Assembly: GCA_014529385.2 (NCBI GenBank)
Contig: CM043971.1
Coordinates: forward strand, 27,224,769 to 27,288,768
DNA length: 64,000 nucleotides
Origin: Adiantum capillus-veneris
Lineage: Eukaryota > Streptophyta > Polypodiopsida > Polypodiales > Pteridaceae
Direction: 5' to 3'
In this document: positions 33,586 to 44,618 of the stretch, in pieces
Numbering within the stretch: position 1 is the first letter of the stretch
Layout of the letters: the number at the start of each line of letters is the position of its first letter
Notes under the pieces: model-generated
Database searches by the model: none
The model's input: only the letters and a program-made list of their open reading frames with translations
What the model was told of the DNA's origin: nothing
Program-made: the position numbers and the translations under genes

Positions 33586-33800
33586 GGTTTTTCCCTTGTA
33601 CCCCCAAGGGTTTTTTCATCCATAGTTAGGGACTCCTATTTGAGTGGGGGTGTTGGAGCTATATAGAGAGTCCACACTTATTCTATATATAGCTAGGAGT
33701 CCCCACGATATATGTGTACTCAATGTGTCCTCTATACACACTTTGGGGATTGTATATGATGGTGCCATCTCTCTCTCTTCTTGTCTACCTGTGCTCCCTC
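33586..33800 (+). repeat. 3' end remnant of a Copia element related to the one at 13123
   Basis: The sequence GGGTTTTTCCCTTG, CCCAAGGGTTTTTTCATCC, GAGTGGGGG, TGTTGGAGCTATATA matches the 3' UTR, purine tract and LTR start of the Copia element at 13123-18543, in plus orientation. The LTR body (33644 onward) has diverged. No coding sequence accompanies it, so it is a deleted or recombined copy. Confidence 0.75.
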
Positions 33801-33849
33801 CCTCCGATTCAATAGTATCCACCACCATATTCAGCAACCAAATCTCACA

Positions 33850-34026
33850 TACCTTCAATGGAAGAAAAGCCACCGCCTATGATTCTCCTTTATTGATCAC
33901 TAGACATGCTTGCTGCAACAAAATCATCATCGTCTTTGGCAGCACAACCTCCTCTTTGGTCATAGACTTGATTCCAGCATCATAGAGCCCTCCTACCGCA
34001 ACCAGCTGCTCTTCACGATCAATCAT
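33850..34026 (-). pseudogene. Left part of a gag-like frame split by the CACTA element
   Basis: On the minus strand the open sequence IDREEQLVAVGGLYDAGIKS and KEEVVLPK runs away from the CACTA end at 34027. It continues, in the same frame and style, the acidic helical sequence found at 41809-42211, so the transposon sits inside one former reading frame. No domain is named with confidence; by its MAPKRTR start it belongs with the chromovirus-LTR reading frame at 11804. Confidence 0.45.
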
Positions 34027-34039
34027 CACTACAAGAGGT
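34027..34039 (+). repeat. CACTA left terminal inverted repeat
   Basis: CACTACAAGAGGT, 13 bp, identical to the complement of the right end. TTAGCGACG follows about 30 bp inside. Confidence 0.95.
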
Positions 34040-34599
34040 TGTGTGCACTTGTGAAATTTTTAGCGACGGAAATACATTGGGGTTTTTAACTCCCCGATGT
34101 TGCTAAGACCATCGCTAATAGCGTCACTATGGGAACATCGCTAATAGAGATGGTTAAAGTGACACCCAAGAGTAAAAAAATTGGGTGGCAGGGCATTCAA
34201 CCCATCAACCATATTGAATGTTTCAATAATAGAGTAAACCTAAATGAATCCAAGATAAGCCTTGATTCACCTTTGAAAGAAAGTGCAAGGTATAGACCCA
34301 AAGTAGTCACCCACAAGACAATATAACCATTAACTCCATCATGCATAGTATTGTTTGCAGAATAAAGATACAAAATTGAGAAAAGTAAATTGACAAAAGT
34401 AAATCAATGACAATTGTACACATCACAGGAAAAATCTCTTGATTGTTAAGCTTTGCAAACGTAATATTTACAACACCATTGTCATTATTGAGAAAATACA
34501 TGGTTTTCCAATAGTTACAAAAAGATGTATACACGTCATCTCATTATACATACTATGACAGAAGGAAACTAATGCTATCTCACTACGGCTAGACTGACG

Positions 34600-35300
34600 T
34601 CTTCTAATCAGACATCTCATTGCCTCCAAGCGGCGTATCTGTTGCAGAAAAAAACAATAAGACTTTTTGTAAGTATAAGCATATAATTATAAAAAATAAT
34701 ATTTTCTTAGCTTATCATTAAAATATAACAAATGTAAAAGAGTACAGTGAAATACTAACCATGCCGCCGCTAGAACTCACAATATCCATCAGGGCGTTTA
34801 AGCCCTTTCTGCCTGCGTACTCGCGCTCGTACGGTGTGGGATCACGTCCTGTCATCGACCACTGTTCAAAACATGCAAAGAATCAATTATGCTAGAATTT
34901 AAAGGTCCACATAGACGTAACTACCAAACCTAAAGAGCAATGCAAAAACACTTACAAAATCGGTGTCACATGATGCCCACCCGCCGCTCCCCAAGTGGTG
35001 CGAGCTCCAAGTGTTTAGTATGTAGTGTCTAAACACCTGAGAGCAAAGACCGCACATGTGTGAAATCACCTTCTTGCCTTCGTCATACAAGATGGTGCCT
35101 CCGCTGATGTCGACCGAGTACAGCCAACCCTCTTGCCTATGATGCGTGAACCTAGTTGTCTACGCAAGGGTCTCTAGCAGCGTCTCGATGGGGGTACGGA
35201 CGTCAGGTGTCTCCACTAGAGTCTGGGCCCCGAAGCCAGAAGTGTTGACTGGGGTGACTCCTAGAGGAGTAGCTAGTGGTGTGTAGCAAAGAACGGACCG
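34600..35300 (-). pseudogene. Second CACTA gene, exon-like relics
   Basis: Minus-strand open pieces: a Thr/Pro-rich segment ATPLGVTPVNTSGF (about 35272), a stop near 35160, then GWLYSVDISGGTILYDEGK and HYILNTWSSHHLGSGG (about 35130-34955), an exon GRDPTPYEREYAGRKGLNAL (about 34855-34765, flanked by splice-like AG and GT), and a last piece LGGNEMSD ending TAG near 34605. CACTA elements normally carry a second gene for a TNPA-like DNA-binding protein at this side of the transposase; position fits, sequence is not recognised. At least one stop suggests decay. Confidence 0.4.
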
Positions 35301-35740
35301 ATAGCCGCGTAAAACCTAGCATAGATGACAATGCCATGGCTGGTGTGGGGGTGGTCAAAGAAGGGGAAGGTAAGGAGACTCGGAAAACCCAAGGCGATGT
35401 CCAGGCATCAGCGATGGCATCTCCACATCAACCGCCACCGACAGCACTAGTTCGTCGGTGCCTAGACGAGTGTGAAGAGTGTCTCGTCGACACCGAAGCT
35501 TTGGAGCACACAGAATGCTACAAAATGGAGGGAGAGGCTGAAGGAGTGGAACAACGTGATGTTGCTCCGGAGAAATGATTCTCCTTGTACCATCTCATCT
35601 GTTGGGGTGGCAAAGAAGAAAGAAACTCATCATCATCCATACCTGCATTAAACACACAAACATTTAATCTTAATATTGAATGGAGAAGAAAACATAGACA
35701 AGCAATAATCTATACTATAGATAATAGGGAGAGGGATTTC

Positions 35741-35742
35741 AG

Positions 35743-35798
<56 letters not shown>
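35741..35798. repeat. (GA)n microsatellite
   Basis: Uninterrupted GA repeat inside the CACTA element, flanked by a short duplicated context (GGGAGAGGGATTTCAGTGGAGAG, GGGGGAGGGATTCCTGTG). Confidence 0.95.
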
Positions 35799-35801
<3 letters not shown>

Positions 35802-35829
35802 CTCATAATGGGGGAGGGATTCCTGTGTA

Positions 35830-36470
35830 GAGACATTCTTGTGAAGCTCTTGTGAATTTGTCTCCCATGTGCATTCTACGTATCTTGTAAAAGCACTGCG
35901 CTCCGAGTGCGATGGCCCTAGCAGTAGTGCTTCTTAGATTCTCTTTCAATCCATCAACTAGATCTAGTGGCGAGACAAGAAGCATCTATGAGCACAGACG
36001 TATCACCTCCTTCGCGGTTGCAGCCTCAGTCTCCATTGCACTCGGAGAACAGTGTTGTGTCGGCATATCAGGCTTTCACGACACACCGAGGAGTGTCCCT
36101 ACTTGTGGGAACATACCTCGAGCATGCCTGGAGTGGAAGCAATGACGATTAAACACAATTTAATTTTCTCAAGTGTAGCATATAGACAGAAATGGACAAA
36201 AAGGCACGTGAATACAATATACATTATAAAACGGAGAAAAATTGTTCAAATACAATGTTTATGGCTTTAAGAGGTCTCTCTCTTATCCTCGCATAGCTCA
36301 ACATAACTCCCCACGTCTATATAGAGCTCTCTGTTTAGGCAAATGTCCTCGTTTCATTTTGTAGATCCTCTGCATGCGCCCCATAGAGAGTAGAAATTTG
36401 TTACTCGCCTATCACCACCTCAGTGGCTTCTGACTAAGCATATTCTTTGATCTCCTCCATTGATGCCTCT
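35830..36470. other. CACTA interior without a supported gene
   Basis: Short frames on the plus strand (35912-36145 and 35967-36152) overlap in different phases and have no known domain. The phrase CTCGGAG recurs in opposite orientations (CGCACTCGGAGCGCAG and CACTCGGAGAACAG complements near 35900 and 36040), so a small inverted repeat may exist. Confidence 0.4.
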
Positions 36471-36479
36471 GTGATTGGC

Positions 36480-39400
36480 ACATGGTAGCCCTCATACATC
36501 CGTGCACTACAAGGGGCTATCTCTATGATGTACCACCTGTTTGATGCAGACTTTGTAGGATGAAAGATCACCTGCCAAAGCCACATAACTTACATGAGAG
36601 CTCTTCCAAGCACATAACTTCAAAAATTGGATGTTAACTATTTACATACCTACTTGTTCACAATGCTTGAGTAGTACAAAAGTGTGTCTTAGGTCGGTCC
36701 ATTTTTTAGTTGAATCCACTGGAAGAAAACCAGACTCTCCTCTACGCACAATAGTGTTGCAACCCTCCATGTTTAACTGGAACCATTACACGTCGAACAA
36801 GTCCACCAAAAATCCTCTATAACCTATCCTCAAAATCTCTTGTAGCGTACCGAAGTAAGTGAGTTCCTCCACCATAGGATCTGCATTAGAGGACCATCGT
36901 CAACTAGACTGTTCAAATTTTTCTATGACTCCACAATCTTGAGTAAAACGCTTTTTGTTGATCCGTTCCACACTAAAATGTCGACCTTTACACCATGCTC
37001 ATGTGCATGACTTATACTACAACCAACAAAGATTGTGAATGGCCATTCAAATATCTATAAAGTCGCTAGTCGTACATTGCAAACTTACCTTGGTCGCCCA
37101 ACCCTGAGAGTACTCCCACTCCTCAGTCACTTCTTCACCGCATTGTTGTATGCTTTTCAATTGGCTGTGCAACCATCTTAAGCTCATGAATGTTGGTAGG
37201 CTCTCCAAACCCGTTGGATAATGCATCGGTAGTCGTCTTCCCCATCTCCACTTGATTCGTGCCCTTTGTCGCTCTTTCTTTGCATCCTCGTATTGTGAAA
37301 TTCAATTTTGCATCACTGGATTGTGAAGCATGAAAAATCAGTTGATTTTAGCCTCCATGGCACTCTTTAGTGTAAACTAGGGACTCTGATACTAGCCAAC
37401 CTTCTGCCATGCTACCCTCTGGACGTGCCTTCTGATGCACATATCTCTTGAGCTTTTCATGAAACGTTCTAAAAGGAACATCTATCTGAAATGTACTGTG
37501 TCAGCTATTTCCACCTCATCAACTATGTGAACAAGAAGATGCACCTGAATGGTTAGCATGGTAGTAGGAAAGTGTTTCTCAAACATGCACACAACCTCCG
37601 CAACATTTAGTTTGGAGAATGTTATGGAGTCTACATTGATCTCCTTTTGTGAAATCCATTGCACCAACTTTGCAAGTTTGTAGACGTCACGAGAAAAACA
37701 TCCCTCAATGGCCACCGGTAAAATAAAATTCAAAAAAAAGATATTAAATTGATATTAAAGTCCACACACAAATTTGTTACACAATTCCCACTATGATATA
37801 TTCCACTTCAAACATACCTGACACATTTTATTCCAATTGTGTGACTTCAAACCGATAAGCTTTTCTTCTTTAGTGAAACACGTTCGGAGCGAGTGCATTA
37901 CGCCAGTGGAGGTCTACACATATCAAATGGTCTCTTTTACTTTGCGTTCTTGGGCTCCTGTCAAAATCCATGGCGCTTAAGGGAGTTTTATCGATCCATC
38001 AAATGCTCTCTGCGGCCAATATTTCTCCATATGATCCACATTTGTAAGGTCAACCAGGATGATCCACATTTGTATAGTCAACCCTGGCTCCCAAAGTATC
38101 TTTCTTGCCAGTCAGATGGTCCCACAACAGATTACCCACATTCTTGAATATGTGCATTTAAACGAGCAAGTGATTGATCATGAGTCTGGGCCAATTTGGT
38201 AACTCGCACCATAGAGAGAGTCTCTTCATCCCTAGGGGAAAACCGTCATCACACATCTCCTTCTGCTCTAACCATGCTTGTGAAAACATCCTCGGTGGCT
38301 CTCTTCCCGAAAATCCATCGCATAACACATGATTCTTTGGAAGATATTCTTGATGACCTTCATAGATTTGCTTCTTCAACGAGGGCGCCCAACGTGCATT
38401 AAGTCTAGGTCCACATGTGACACATGCTCTGTATCAGCTTGTTTGAATCCCTACATGTATACACATGACAATAGATAAGCTTGAGAAAAACCAAGATTTA
38501 CAGTGTTTGAGTTTGAGTGTACATAATGCATGGTCCACATTAGAATGCCTATGATCAAAGAGTTCCGTCAACCTGTGTGTCAGCTCATATCCATCACTTC
38601 TATGCCAATCCAAAATTGTTGTAGCTCTTTCAATAGGGGACGAAGATACACATCCATATTCTTCACTTTATACCGCCCCGACACAATCAAGCCTAGCCAC
38701 AAGTGCCCCTTCTTGGTAGTCAACCACGGAGGAACGTTGTAGTTGAGAATGACAATAGTCCATACACTGTAAGATGTTGATCTCTGACCAAATTGATTAA
38801 CTCCATCCATAGCCAGGCCTATGCGCAAATTTTGAGCTTCCCTGGAAAAATCCGGCCATGTATCGTCTGTATGTTTCCAGGTTGCGCAATTTGCTAGAAT
38901 CCGTAGCACACCATCTGAAGATCTATTCTCCTCCTGCCATGATGCTAGGGCGGACATGGACTTACATTCGAGGAAATTATTGATGCCAGGAAGTAGAGAA
39001 AAATGTTGCAAAACCTTTTGTGTAATTTCTGTTCCGTGGAGATCTACTCAATATCTCTCGGAATCACATTTTGGACTCTTCTCCATGTTTATGTATTCCC
39101 TTCTGAAAAGAATGCAGTCGTTTAGGACAAGTGTGAATCGAATTGTAATCCATCCCAAACTTTTGCAAGATCTTTCTTGCTTCCTCTCTGGAATCTGGCA
39201 TCACATTATCAGTTGGAAATATGTGCTCTTTGAGCAATCTACACAGCCAAAAAAATGTGGTACACTTGTGTAAGTAATCTATCAGATCATTATACATCTA
39301 GAGTTTTTTATTGAAGTAAACACATTGTAATAGATCACCTAAAAAGCACTCTGACGCTAGTGTCACTCCATCTAAACTTTGTCTGCATGTTGAGAAGAAC

Positions 39401-39840
39401 TAGGAGCGCCTTCAATCTACACACACGTGCTCAATCATAGAATGGTGTATCAGCTTATCTTTTCATATCATCATAGATAAGCCTTTATGAATCCATGATC
39501 GTCTCGATAACTTCATCGATCTTGGGCTCAAAAATTGCCTCATTGGGAATGTGGTATGCATAATCATCCTCCGAGATGTCAAAGGCTACATCTTGTGGCC
39601 TCACATATGTTGCTTGACCAAAGCGCCTGCAAACACATCTATTGGGTTGCAAGATTGCTTCCTATTGGCTAGCGTCAGAGTTCGACGAGTTATACTTGGC
39701 AGCAACTTGATCTATAATATATGGATTAAAATCCCCTAATTCGCGAACGTGTTGTAAAGAAACGCGTCTTGTCTGTCGCACAGCATGCTTGCATTGATTA
39801 CAAGGACATAAGATCCTTGTTGAGAGATAGGTGTTTCAGC
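36480..39840 (-). pseudogene. TNP2-type CACTA transposase with DUF4218 and DUF4216 regions
   Basis: Reading the minus strand: a Transpos_assoc-like N-terminus with LCPCNQCKHAVRQ (about 39800); RLKALLVLLNMQTKFRWSD (about 39420-39365); the Transposase_21 core with ILQKFGMDYNSIHTCPK (about 39150), NLRIGLAMDGVNQFGQRSTS (about 38840-38780) and VYLRPLLKELQQFW (about 38655-38615); LPKNHVLCDGFSGREPP and NWPRLMINHLLVHMHIFKNV (about 38350-38140); a DUF4218-like part with KLIGLKSHNWNKM, an intron, then LPVAIEGCFSRDV, FPTTMLTIQVHLLVHIVDE and PEGSMAEGW (about 37870-37400); and a DUF4216-like part with GYRGFLVDLFDV and HTFVLLKHCEQVG (about 36820-36650). It would cut and paste the element by binding its ends. 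Stops and frame shifts are frequent, for example near 38575, 38405 and 38040. Confidence 0.9.
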
Positions 39841-39898
39841 TAGACAACCCCACATCCTCCTCACTACTCATAATGAATGTAAAAACCTTATAGCTTTG

Positions 39899-39983
<85 letters not shown>

Positions 39984-39992
39984 TCTCTCTCT
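39899..39992. repeat. Interrupted (CT)n microsatellite
   Basis: CT repeat with a few AT interruptions, just upstream of the transposase N-terminus. Frames through it are artefacts. Confidence 0.95.
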
Positions 39993-40489
39993 TTGTTCAC
40001 AATGTAAACTACCTCACATTCTCTAGTCATGTCCGATCCCTGCACACCTCGGTCTAGAGGTGCACGGAGATCAAAACCATTGGGTTATAATCTCGTCTTT
40101 ATTGTTGAATGCCTATGTTTGTGGGTATGAGAAGTCTTACACACTCACGTCTACATGATAGTGCATGTCGTGGACAAAACCCCTTTGCCTCTTCTCTAGC
40201 TGTAGCAATTCACAACATCTTAACATCTCTTCACAGCAAGGTCATGTAAGAACGCAAGGCTAACTTCACCGTTCGCCTAACTCTAATTTTTTTTCGTAAT
40301 CCCGAAGGTGGACTTTAATATAAAAACGAAATCCAAAATCTAACCTAATTGAACATATGGTGATTTTGAACTAATTGGACATGGTTAGTGGGTGAGTTAA
40401 TAGGTGTGAGATTCTGATGGGAATATACATATAGTTGTGTACCTAGTGTTTTCTCTTTGGGAAAAGCATTCATTGACATGCCCTAAAAT
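39993..40489. other. CACTA interior without a supported gene
   Basis: AT-rich leader-like DNA between the transposase start and the CTAA-rich repeat. Nothing else recognised. Confidence 0.5.
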
Positions 40490-41040
40490 CTAACTTTAAT
40501 ATAATATAATCTAATCTAACATAAATCTAGATATAATCTAATCTTATATTCAACATAAACCTAAATCTAATTTAGTCTTAAATCTAACCTCAACCTAAAT
40601 GTAATTTAACATAAATCTAAATCTAATCTAATCTTAAGTCTTGTCTTAATCTTAAATCTAGATCTAATCTAATCTTAAACTCGATCAACATAAACCTAAA
40701 TCTAATCCAATCTTAAATCCTAAACCTAAATGTAATCTAACTTAAATCTAACCTAGCAAATCTTAAATCATGCCCTAATTTTAAATCTAACATAAATCTA
40801 AATCTAATCTAATCTTGAACTCAACATAAACCTGAATCTAACCTAAACCTAAATGTAATCTAACCTAATCTTAAATCTAGTTTAAATCTTTACCTGATCT
40901 TAAGTCTAACCTAATTTTAAATTTAGCAGAAATTTTAAATATAAGTTAAATGTAATCTAACTTAATCTTATATCTTAATCTAACCTAATTTTAAGTGTAA
41001 TTTTAAATCTAACCTAACCCTAAATCTTAATATAACATTT
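40490..41040. repeat. Degenerate CTAAAT/CTAACC simple repeat, telomere-like in style
   Basis: About 550 bp made almost only of variants of AATCTAA, CCTAAA, AACCTAA and TCTTAAAT, for example AACCTAAATGTAATCTAACC. The plant telomere unit is CCCTAAA; exact CCCTAAA is rare here (CCCTAAAATC near 40480, CCCTAAATC near 41020). It looks like an expanded imperfect repeat rather than true telomeric DNA. Confidence 0.8.
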
Positions 41041-41066
41041 CATTTCATGTTTTCTCTAAAAAAAAA

Positions 41067-41067
<1 letters not shown>

Positions 41068-41100
<33 letters not shown>

Positions 41101-41221
41101 TCTTTGTTTCCTCCCCTTACCTTTCTCTTTTCGTCTTCTCTTCCTCTCTTTGTCTTTGGTTCTCTCTCTCTCTCTCTCGCTCTCTCTCTCTCTTTGCTTT
41201 ATATCTCTCTCTCTCTTTACT

Positions 41222-41273
<52 letters not shown>

Positions 41274-41360
41274 GTGTGTATATGCATTATTTGTTTATGA
41301 ATGCGTGCGTGTGTGTATGTGATTTTTATTTATGCATGTGTGTACTCTCTCTCTCTCTCT

Positions 41361-41409
<49 letters not shown>

Positions 41410-41478
41410 AAAGACACAATGTGTGTGTGTGTGTGTATGTGAGAGAGAGGGAGAGAGAGAGAAAGAGGGGAAGGGAAC

Positions 41479-41516
<38 letters not shown>

Positions 41517-41595
41517 GGAAGGAGCATACATGGCTCTCCTTCCTCTCCTCGTGTGTGTGTGTGTGTGTTGGGGGGGGGGGGGGGGGGGGGGGGAA
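41068..41595. repeat. Dense microsatellite cluster: GT, CT, GA and a G tract
   Basis: In order: (TG)n at 41071-41100, CT-rich 41161-41270, CT 41347-41407, (GT)n 41418-41436, GA-rich 41440-41512, (GT)n 41551-41568, and about 25 consecutive G at 41570-41593. All apparent open frames here are low-complexity artefacts. It lies close to the right end of the CACTA element. Confidence 0.95.
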
Positions 41596-41795
41596 GAAAG
41601 ATAGAAAGAGGGAGAGCGTGGGTTTACCTCTTTCCCTTGAGCACCGAAACTCAGATCTAAGGTCTCAGTTTTGGGCGGTCTCGGTTTATTTTTTACCCCT
41701 ATCGGTTTCGCTATGGACAATTCTATGGGTGTTTCTATAGACGCCATGGATTTCCACTTTTGAGCATCGCAGTGCGAGCGTCGCTAATCTGAAGT

Positions 41796-41808
41796 ACCTC
41801 TTGTAGTG
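41796..41808 (+). repeat. CACTA right terminal inverted repeat
   Basis: ACCTCTTGTAGTG, exact complement of the left end. GCGTCGCTAATC lies just inside, mirroring the left subterminal motif. Confidence 0.95.
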
Positions 41809-42211
41809 CAACTCCACTTTCCTGTCAGCTTCAGTTGCTTATGCTTCAATCACCTCTTCTTTCGCTGCATCATGCTCTTCCAAGGTAGAGACAAATTCTC
41901 TCCATAGTGCATCCTCTTGGTCATCATCCATAGGTAAGGCCACTTCATTCCTTGCTACAAGAATCCACATCGTCTCTATCTACATAACTCAATTAGTGTA
42001 CATAGACTCCTCCACTTGGTTTCCATCAAGCACAATGGCTTACTCTATTTCTTGCTCTTCTTGAACATTGGCTATTACCATATCATTATATGCATAATAA
42101 GGCAATTTTACCTTTACCAGTTGAGGTTTGTCAAACTAAATCTCCTCGCCATAGGATGTGAACATCCTCTTCCTCAGTAAGAGGATTTCCCCTGGTTCTC
42201 TTTGGGGCCAT
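41809..42211 (-). pseudogene. Right part of the gag-like frame split by the CACTA element
   Basis: Starts MAPKRTRGNPLTEEEDV at 42211. After a frame change near 42130 it reads LPYYAYNDMVIANVQEEQE, then LPMDDDQEDALWREFVSTL and EEHDAAKEEVIEA, with stops near 42058, 42015 and 41832. The acidic, helical character suggests a coiled coil. It ends in KVEL exactly at the CACTA insertion and continues at 34024. The start and 5' flank are shared with the chromovirus LTR at 11589-11853. Confidence 0.55.
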
Positions 42212-42428
42212 GTCCTCAGCTTTATAGAAAGACTTAATCCATTAGAAGTTTAATTGAATAATCTTCTTTTTTCCTTGTTTACCCAAAAGTAAGGATTTTT
42301 GGAGTAAGTAGGTATCTTTAATAGTCAATTTGATGAGATATTCCTCCTGTAACTTATTTATGCTATAAGTAGTTTCCCATAATTACCATTTAAATTTGAA
42401 AAGTCCTTTAACTGAGTTTCCCCTTAGT
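42160..42428 (-). repeat. Inverted copy of part of the chromovirus LTR
   Basis: Matches 11589-11853 on the opposite strand almost base for base (for example AGTCCTTTAACTGAGTTTCC, and CCTTGTTTACCCAAAAGTAA). The match ends at 42428 where pyrimidine-rich simple sequence begins. Confidence 0.88.
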
Positions 42429-42650
42429 ATCTCTCACTCTCTTCCTCTTTCCCTCTCTTTCTTTCTCTCCCTCTCTCTCTTTCCCTACCTCTTTCCCTCT
42501 ATTTCTCTCTTTCTCTCCCTCTTTCCCTCTCTTTCTCTCTCTCCCTCTCTATCTACTCTCCCTGTATCTCTCTCTCTCTTTATCTCCCTCCCTCTTCTCT
42601 CTCTTTCTCTCTCTCTCTTTCTTTCTCTCCCTCTCTATCTACTCTGTCAT
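42429..42650. repeat. Pyrimidine-rich simple sequence
   Basis: Runs of CTCTCTTTCTCTCCCT with a loose higher-order period (CTCCCTCTCTATCTACTCT appears at about 42540 and 42629). Open frames are artefacts. Confidence 0.9.
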
Positions 42651-42766
42651 AATAATCAATATCTAATTCTCCTAAATGATTTTCTCATGTTAAACTGATC
42701 ATTTAATATGGGGAAGTGCCAGGGGAGAAAAAGCTAGAATATTGGTTAAGCTTGCAGACCGGCCAC

Positions 42767-44217
42767 TGTAGGGACCCAAAGGAGGGAAAATAGGGATCCA
42801 AAGGGGGGGGCATCTGCAAAAGAGCCATGTGCAACAATGGGCTAAAAAGACCCTAAGGTTCATCCCATTAAGACTTCCAAAATGCTAAGGTTCCAAAATT
42901 CAAAGTTTGTGTCCAAGGGTTAAAGCATAGGGGGAATTGGACGCTTTGTGTGCTCTCCAAAGTCAACACACATCCTTACATGGGAGGGGGCGAGCCCTTC
43001 TTCTAGGGGAGAGAGAGAAATCCACACACACACACACAAGCTCATTTACACAAAGGGAATTAGGGACACATGTCAGCTCCCTAGGCCAGATGCCCACAAG
43101 GTGTGTCCAATTCCTATTGGATGACCCTTGAAGTGGACCAATGAGAATTAAGCTAGAGTAATTTAAAAACACTTAATAAAAGAACCAATGATAATTAAGC
43201 TCTCTAGAAGACTATTGGGCAGTCTCCCAAGGGGTCCAATGAGCATTCAACAGCCCAATGGCTTGCCTGATTCCTATTGGCCAGGAGGCAAAGGGGTCCA
43301 ATTAGAGTTTAGTTAAATTATTTAATTACCTAAATCTCTCACAAAAGGGGAAAGGGGGACACATGTCAGAAGGCTATCACTTATGCTGCTTATTAGCCAT
43401 TGGCTTGACTTGGGGAGGTCCAATAGGGAAAAAGGCAGACCTAATTAGCAAGAGGGGCTCGCCCAAGAGCAAGAGGGGGCTGATTTTTGCTTGGCATGAA
43501 CACACACACACTCACAGTTGACCATGTGTGAAGGAAGAATACTCTATCTCCTCCCAAGCTTTAATGGAGAGCTCATCACCTACTCCAAGCTTGTGAGATA
43601 GAAGCCTACATCAACACACTCTTGGCATGTGGATGCAAATCCAACCAAGAGCCAAGCTTCAATGCATGCTCATCTCCTCTACCATGCTAATTACTAAGCT
43701 AAGCTATGCTATTAAGAGTGATTATGTGAGGAGAAATACTTCTTTCTCGTAGTACTACTCCTTCTTCCTCTCAATCTACTCTCATAACCTGCTAGCTCTC
43801 ACCATCTCTCATGGTGTGTGAGGTCTTGGGTCTGAGACCATGAGGGAATTGATGTTGTGTTTGATAAGTGTTGTGCTAGGTGCATGAAGTTTCCATCTTC
43901 ATTGCACTAGCTAGTCTTGAAGGAACACAAAGAATTGTATTGTACAATGTCTCTCTTGATGGGAGAACCCATAATACAAAGCCTTTTGGAGGGGGGACCG
44001 GCTCCATGCAAATCCGGTCCTCAACTGTTGTCAATAGCTTAATTTCTCTCTCTTTTGAAAGTATTGTTCATGCTATCTAACTAGGTGTTATGCTTTTTGT
44101 TGCTCTCTCCACCCAAGCACTCTTGTTATTCTCATTAGGAACTTCTTCTAATGAAATGCCCACTATGTTCATGCTATTTTCTGCTACACACAAGTTATTA
44201 GGCCATTAAAAGTTACA
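42767..44217 (+). repeat. 5' LTR of the second Ty3/Gypsy element (start inferred)
   Basis: The end AAAGTTACA immediately before the primer-binding site is clear. The start is placed at TGTAGGGACCC because it pairs with TACA as a short inverted terminus, but there is no second LTR to confirm it. Contains repeated modules such as GGGGTCCAAT and CCAATGAGAATTAAGC / CCAATGATAATTAAGC (43138 and 43183) and two GGGACACATGTCAG copies (43062 and 43348). Confidence 0.6.
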
Positions 44218-44218
44218 T

Positions 44219-44231
44219 TGGTATCAGAGCA
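44219..44231 (+). promoter_or_regulatory. Primer-binding site of the second Ty3/Gypsy element
   Basis: TGGTATCAGAGCA, one base after the LTR end; complementary to initiator tRNA-Met. Confidence 0.92.
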
Positions 44232-44618
44232 CAAGGTTTCTCTTTTCTTGCTCAAGAAGGGAGGTCCTCAAGCTAGCTATAAATGGTTGATGTTATTAAT
44301 TGCCTGTGGATAAGTAGAATAGGGATTTTTCAGCTGTGCAGTGTGCCTACCTTCGTGTAGATAACGGGGAACACCGCTGAGAGCTATGGTCTTAATTGTG
44401 GAGTCCTACGGGGCTTGCCTACGGCTTAACCACAATTGAGCTATTAAAAGCTTAGCAGGAGTCGGCATTGTATTGGTGGTGAAAGACCCTCTCTACTATT
44501 TTTTGTAATTAATGATACTCGAGCCACGGGTACAGTAGCTTGAGTGCTTTTTATAAAGGGGTAAAGAGGAGTAGCAACTAGGGCTTGAAGTGCCAACGTA
44601 CACCTAAAAATTGTTAGA

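Larger units (their letters stand above)
34027..41808 (-). mobile_element. CACTA (En/Spm) DNA transposon, 7.8 kb
   Basis: The ends are CACTACAAGAGGT (34027-34039) and its exact complement ACCTCTTGTAGTG (41796-41808). CACTA termini and a 3-bp duplication define the superfamily; here the flanks are CAT and CAA, one mismatch. Subterminal GCGACG and CATCGCTAAT motifs recur near both ends (about 34060-34145 and 41768-41788), as expected for transposase-binding sites. Inside, on the minus strand, are a decayed TNP2-type transposase (about 39840-36480) and a second gene relic (about 35300-34600), plus long microsatellites. Stops in the transposase make it non-autonomous. Confidence 0.93.

Noticed and set aside
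40490-41040. Interstitial telomere
   Set aside because: Exact CCCTAAA units are too rare; mostly CTAAAT/CTAACC variants.
41047-41747. Overlapping frames up to 150 codons
   Set aside because: Low-complexity artefacts of GT, CT, GA and G tracts; several frames on both strands are open at once.
42396-42698. 100-codon Ser/Leu-rich frame
   Set aside because: Pyrimidine-rich simple sequence.
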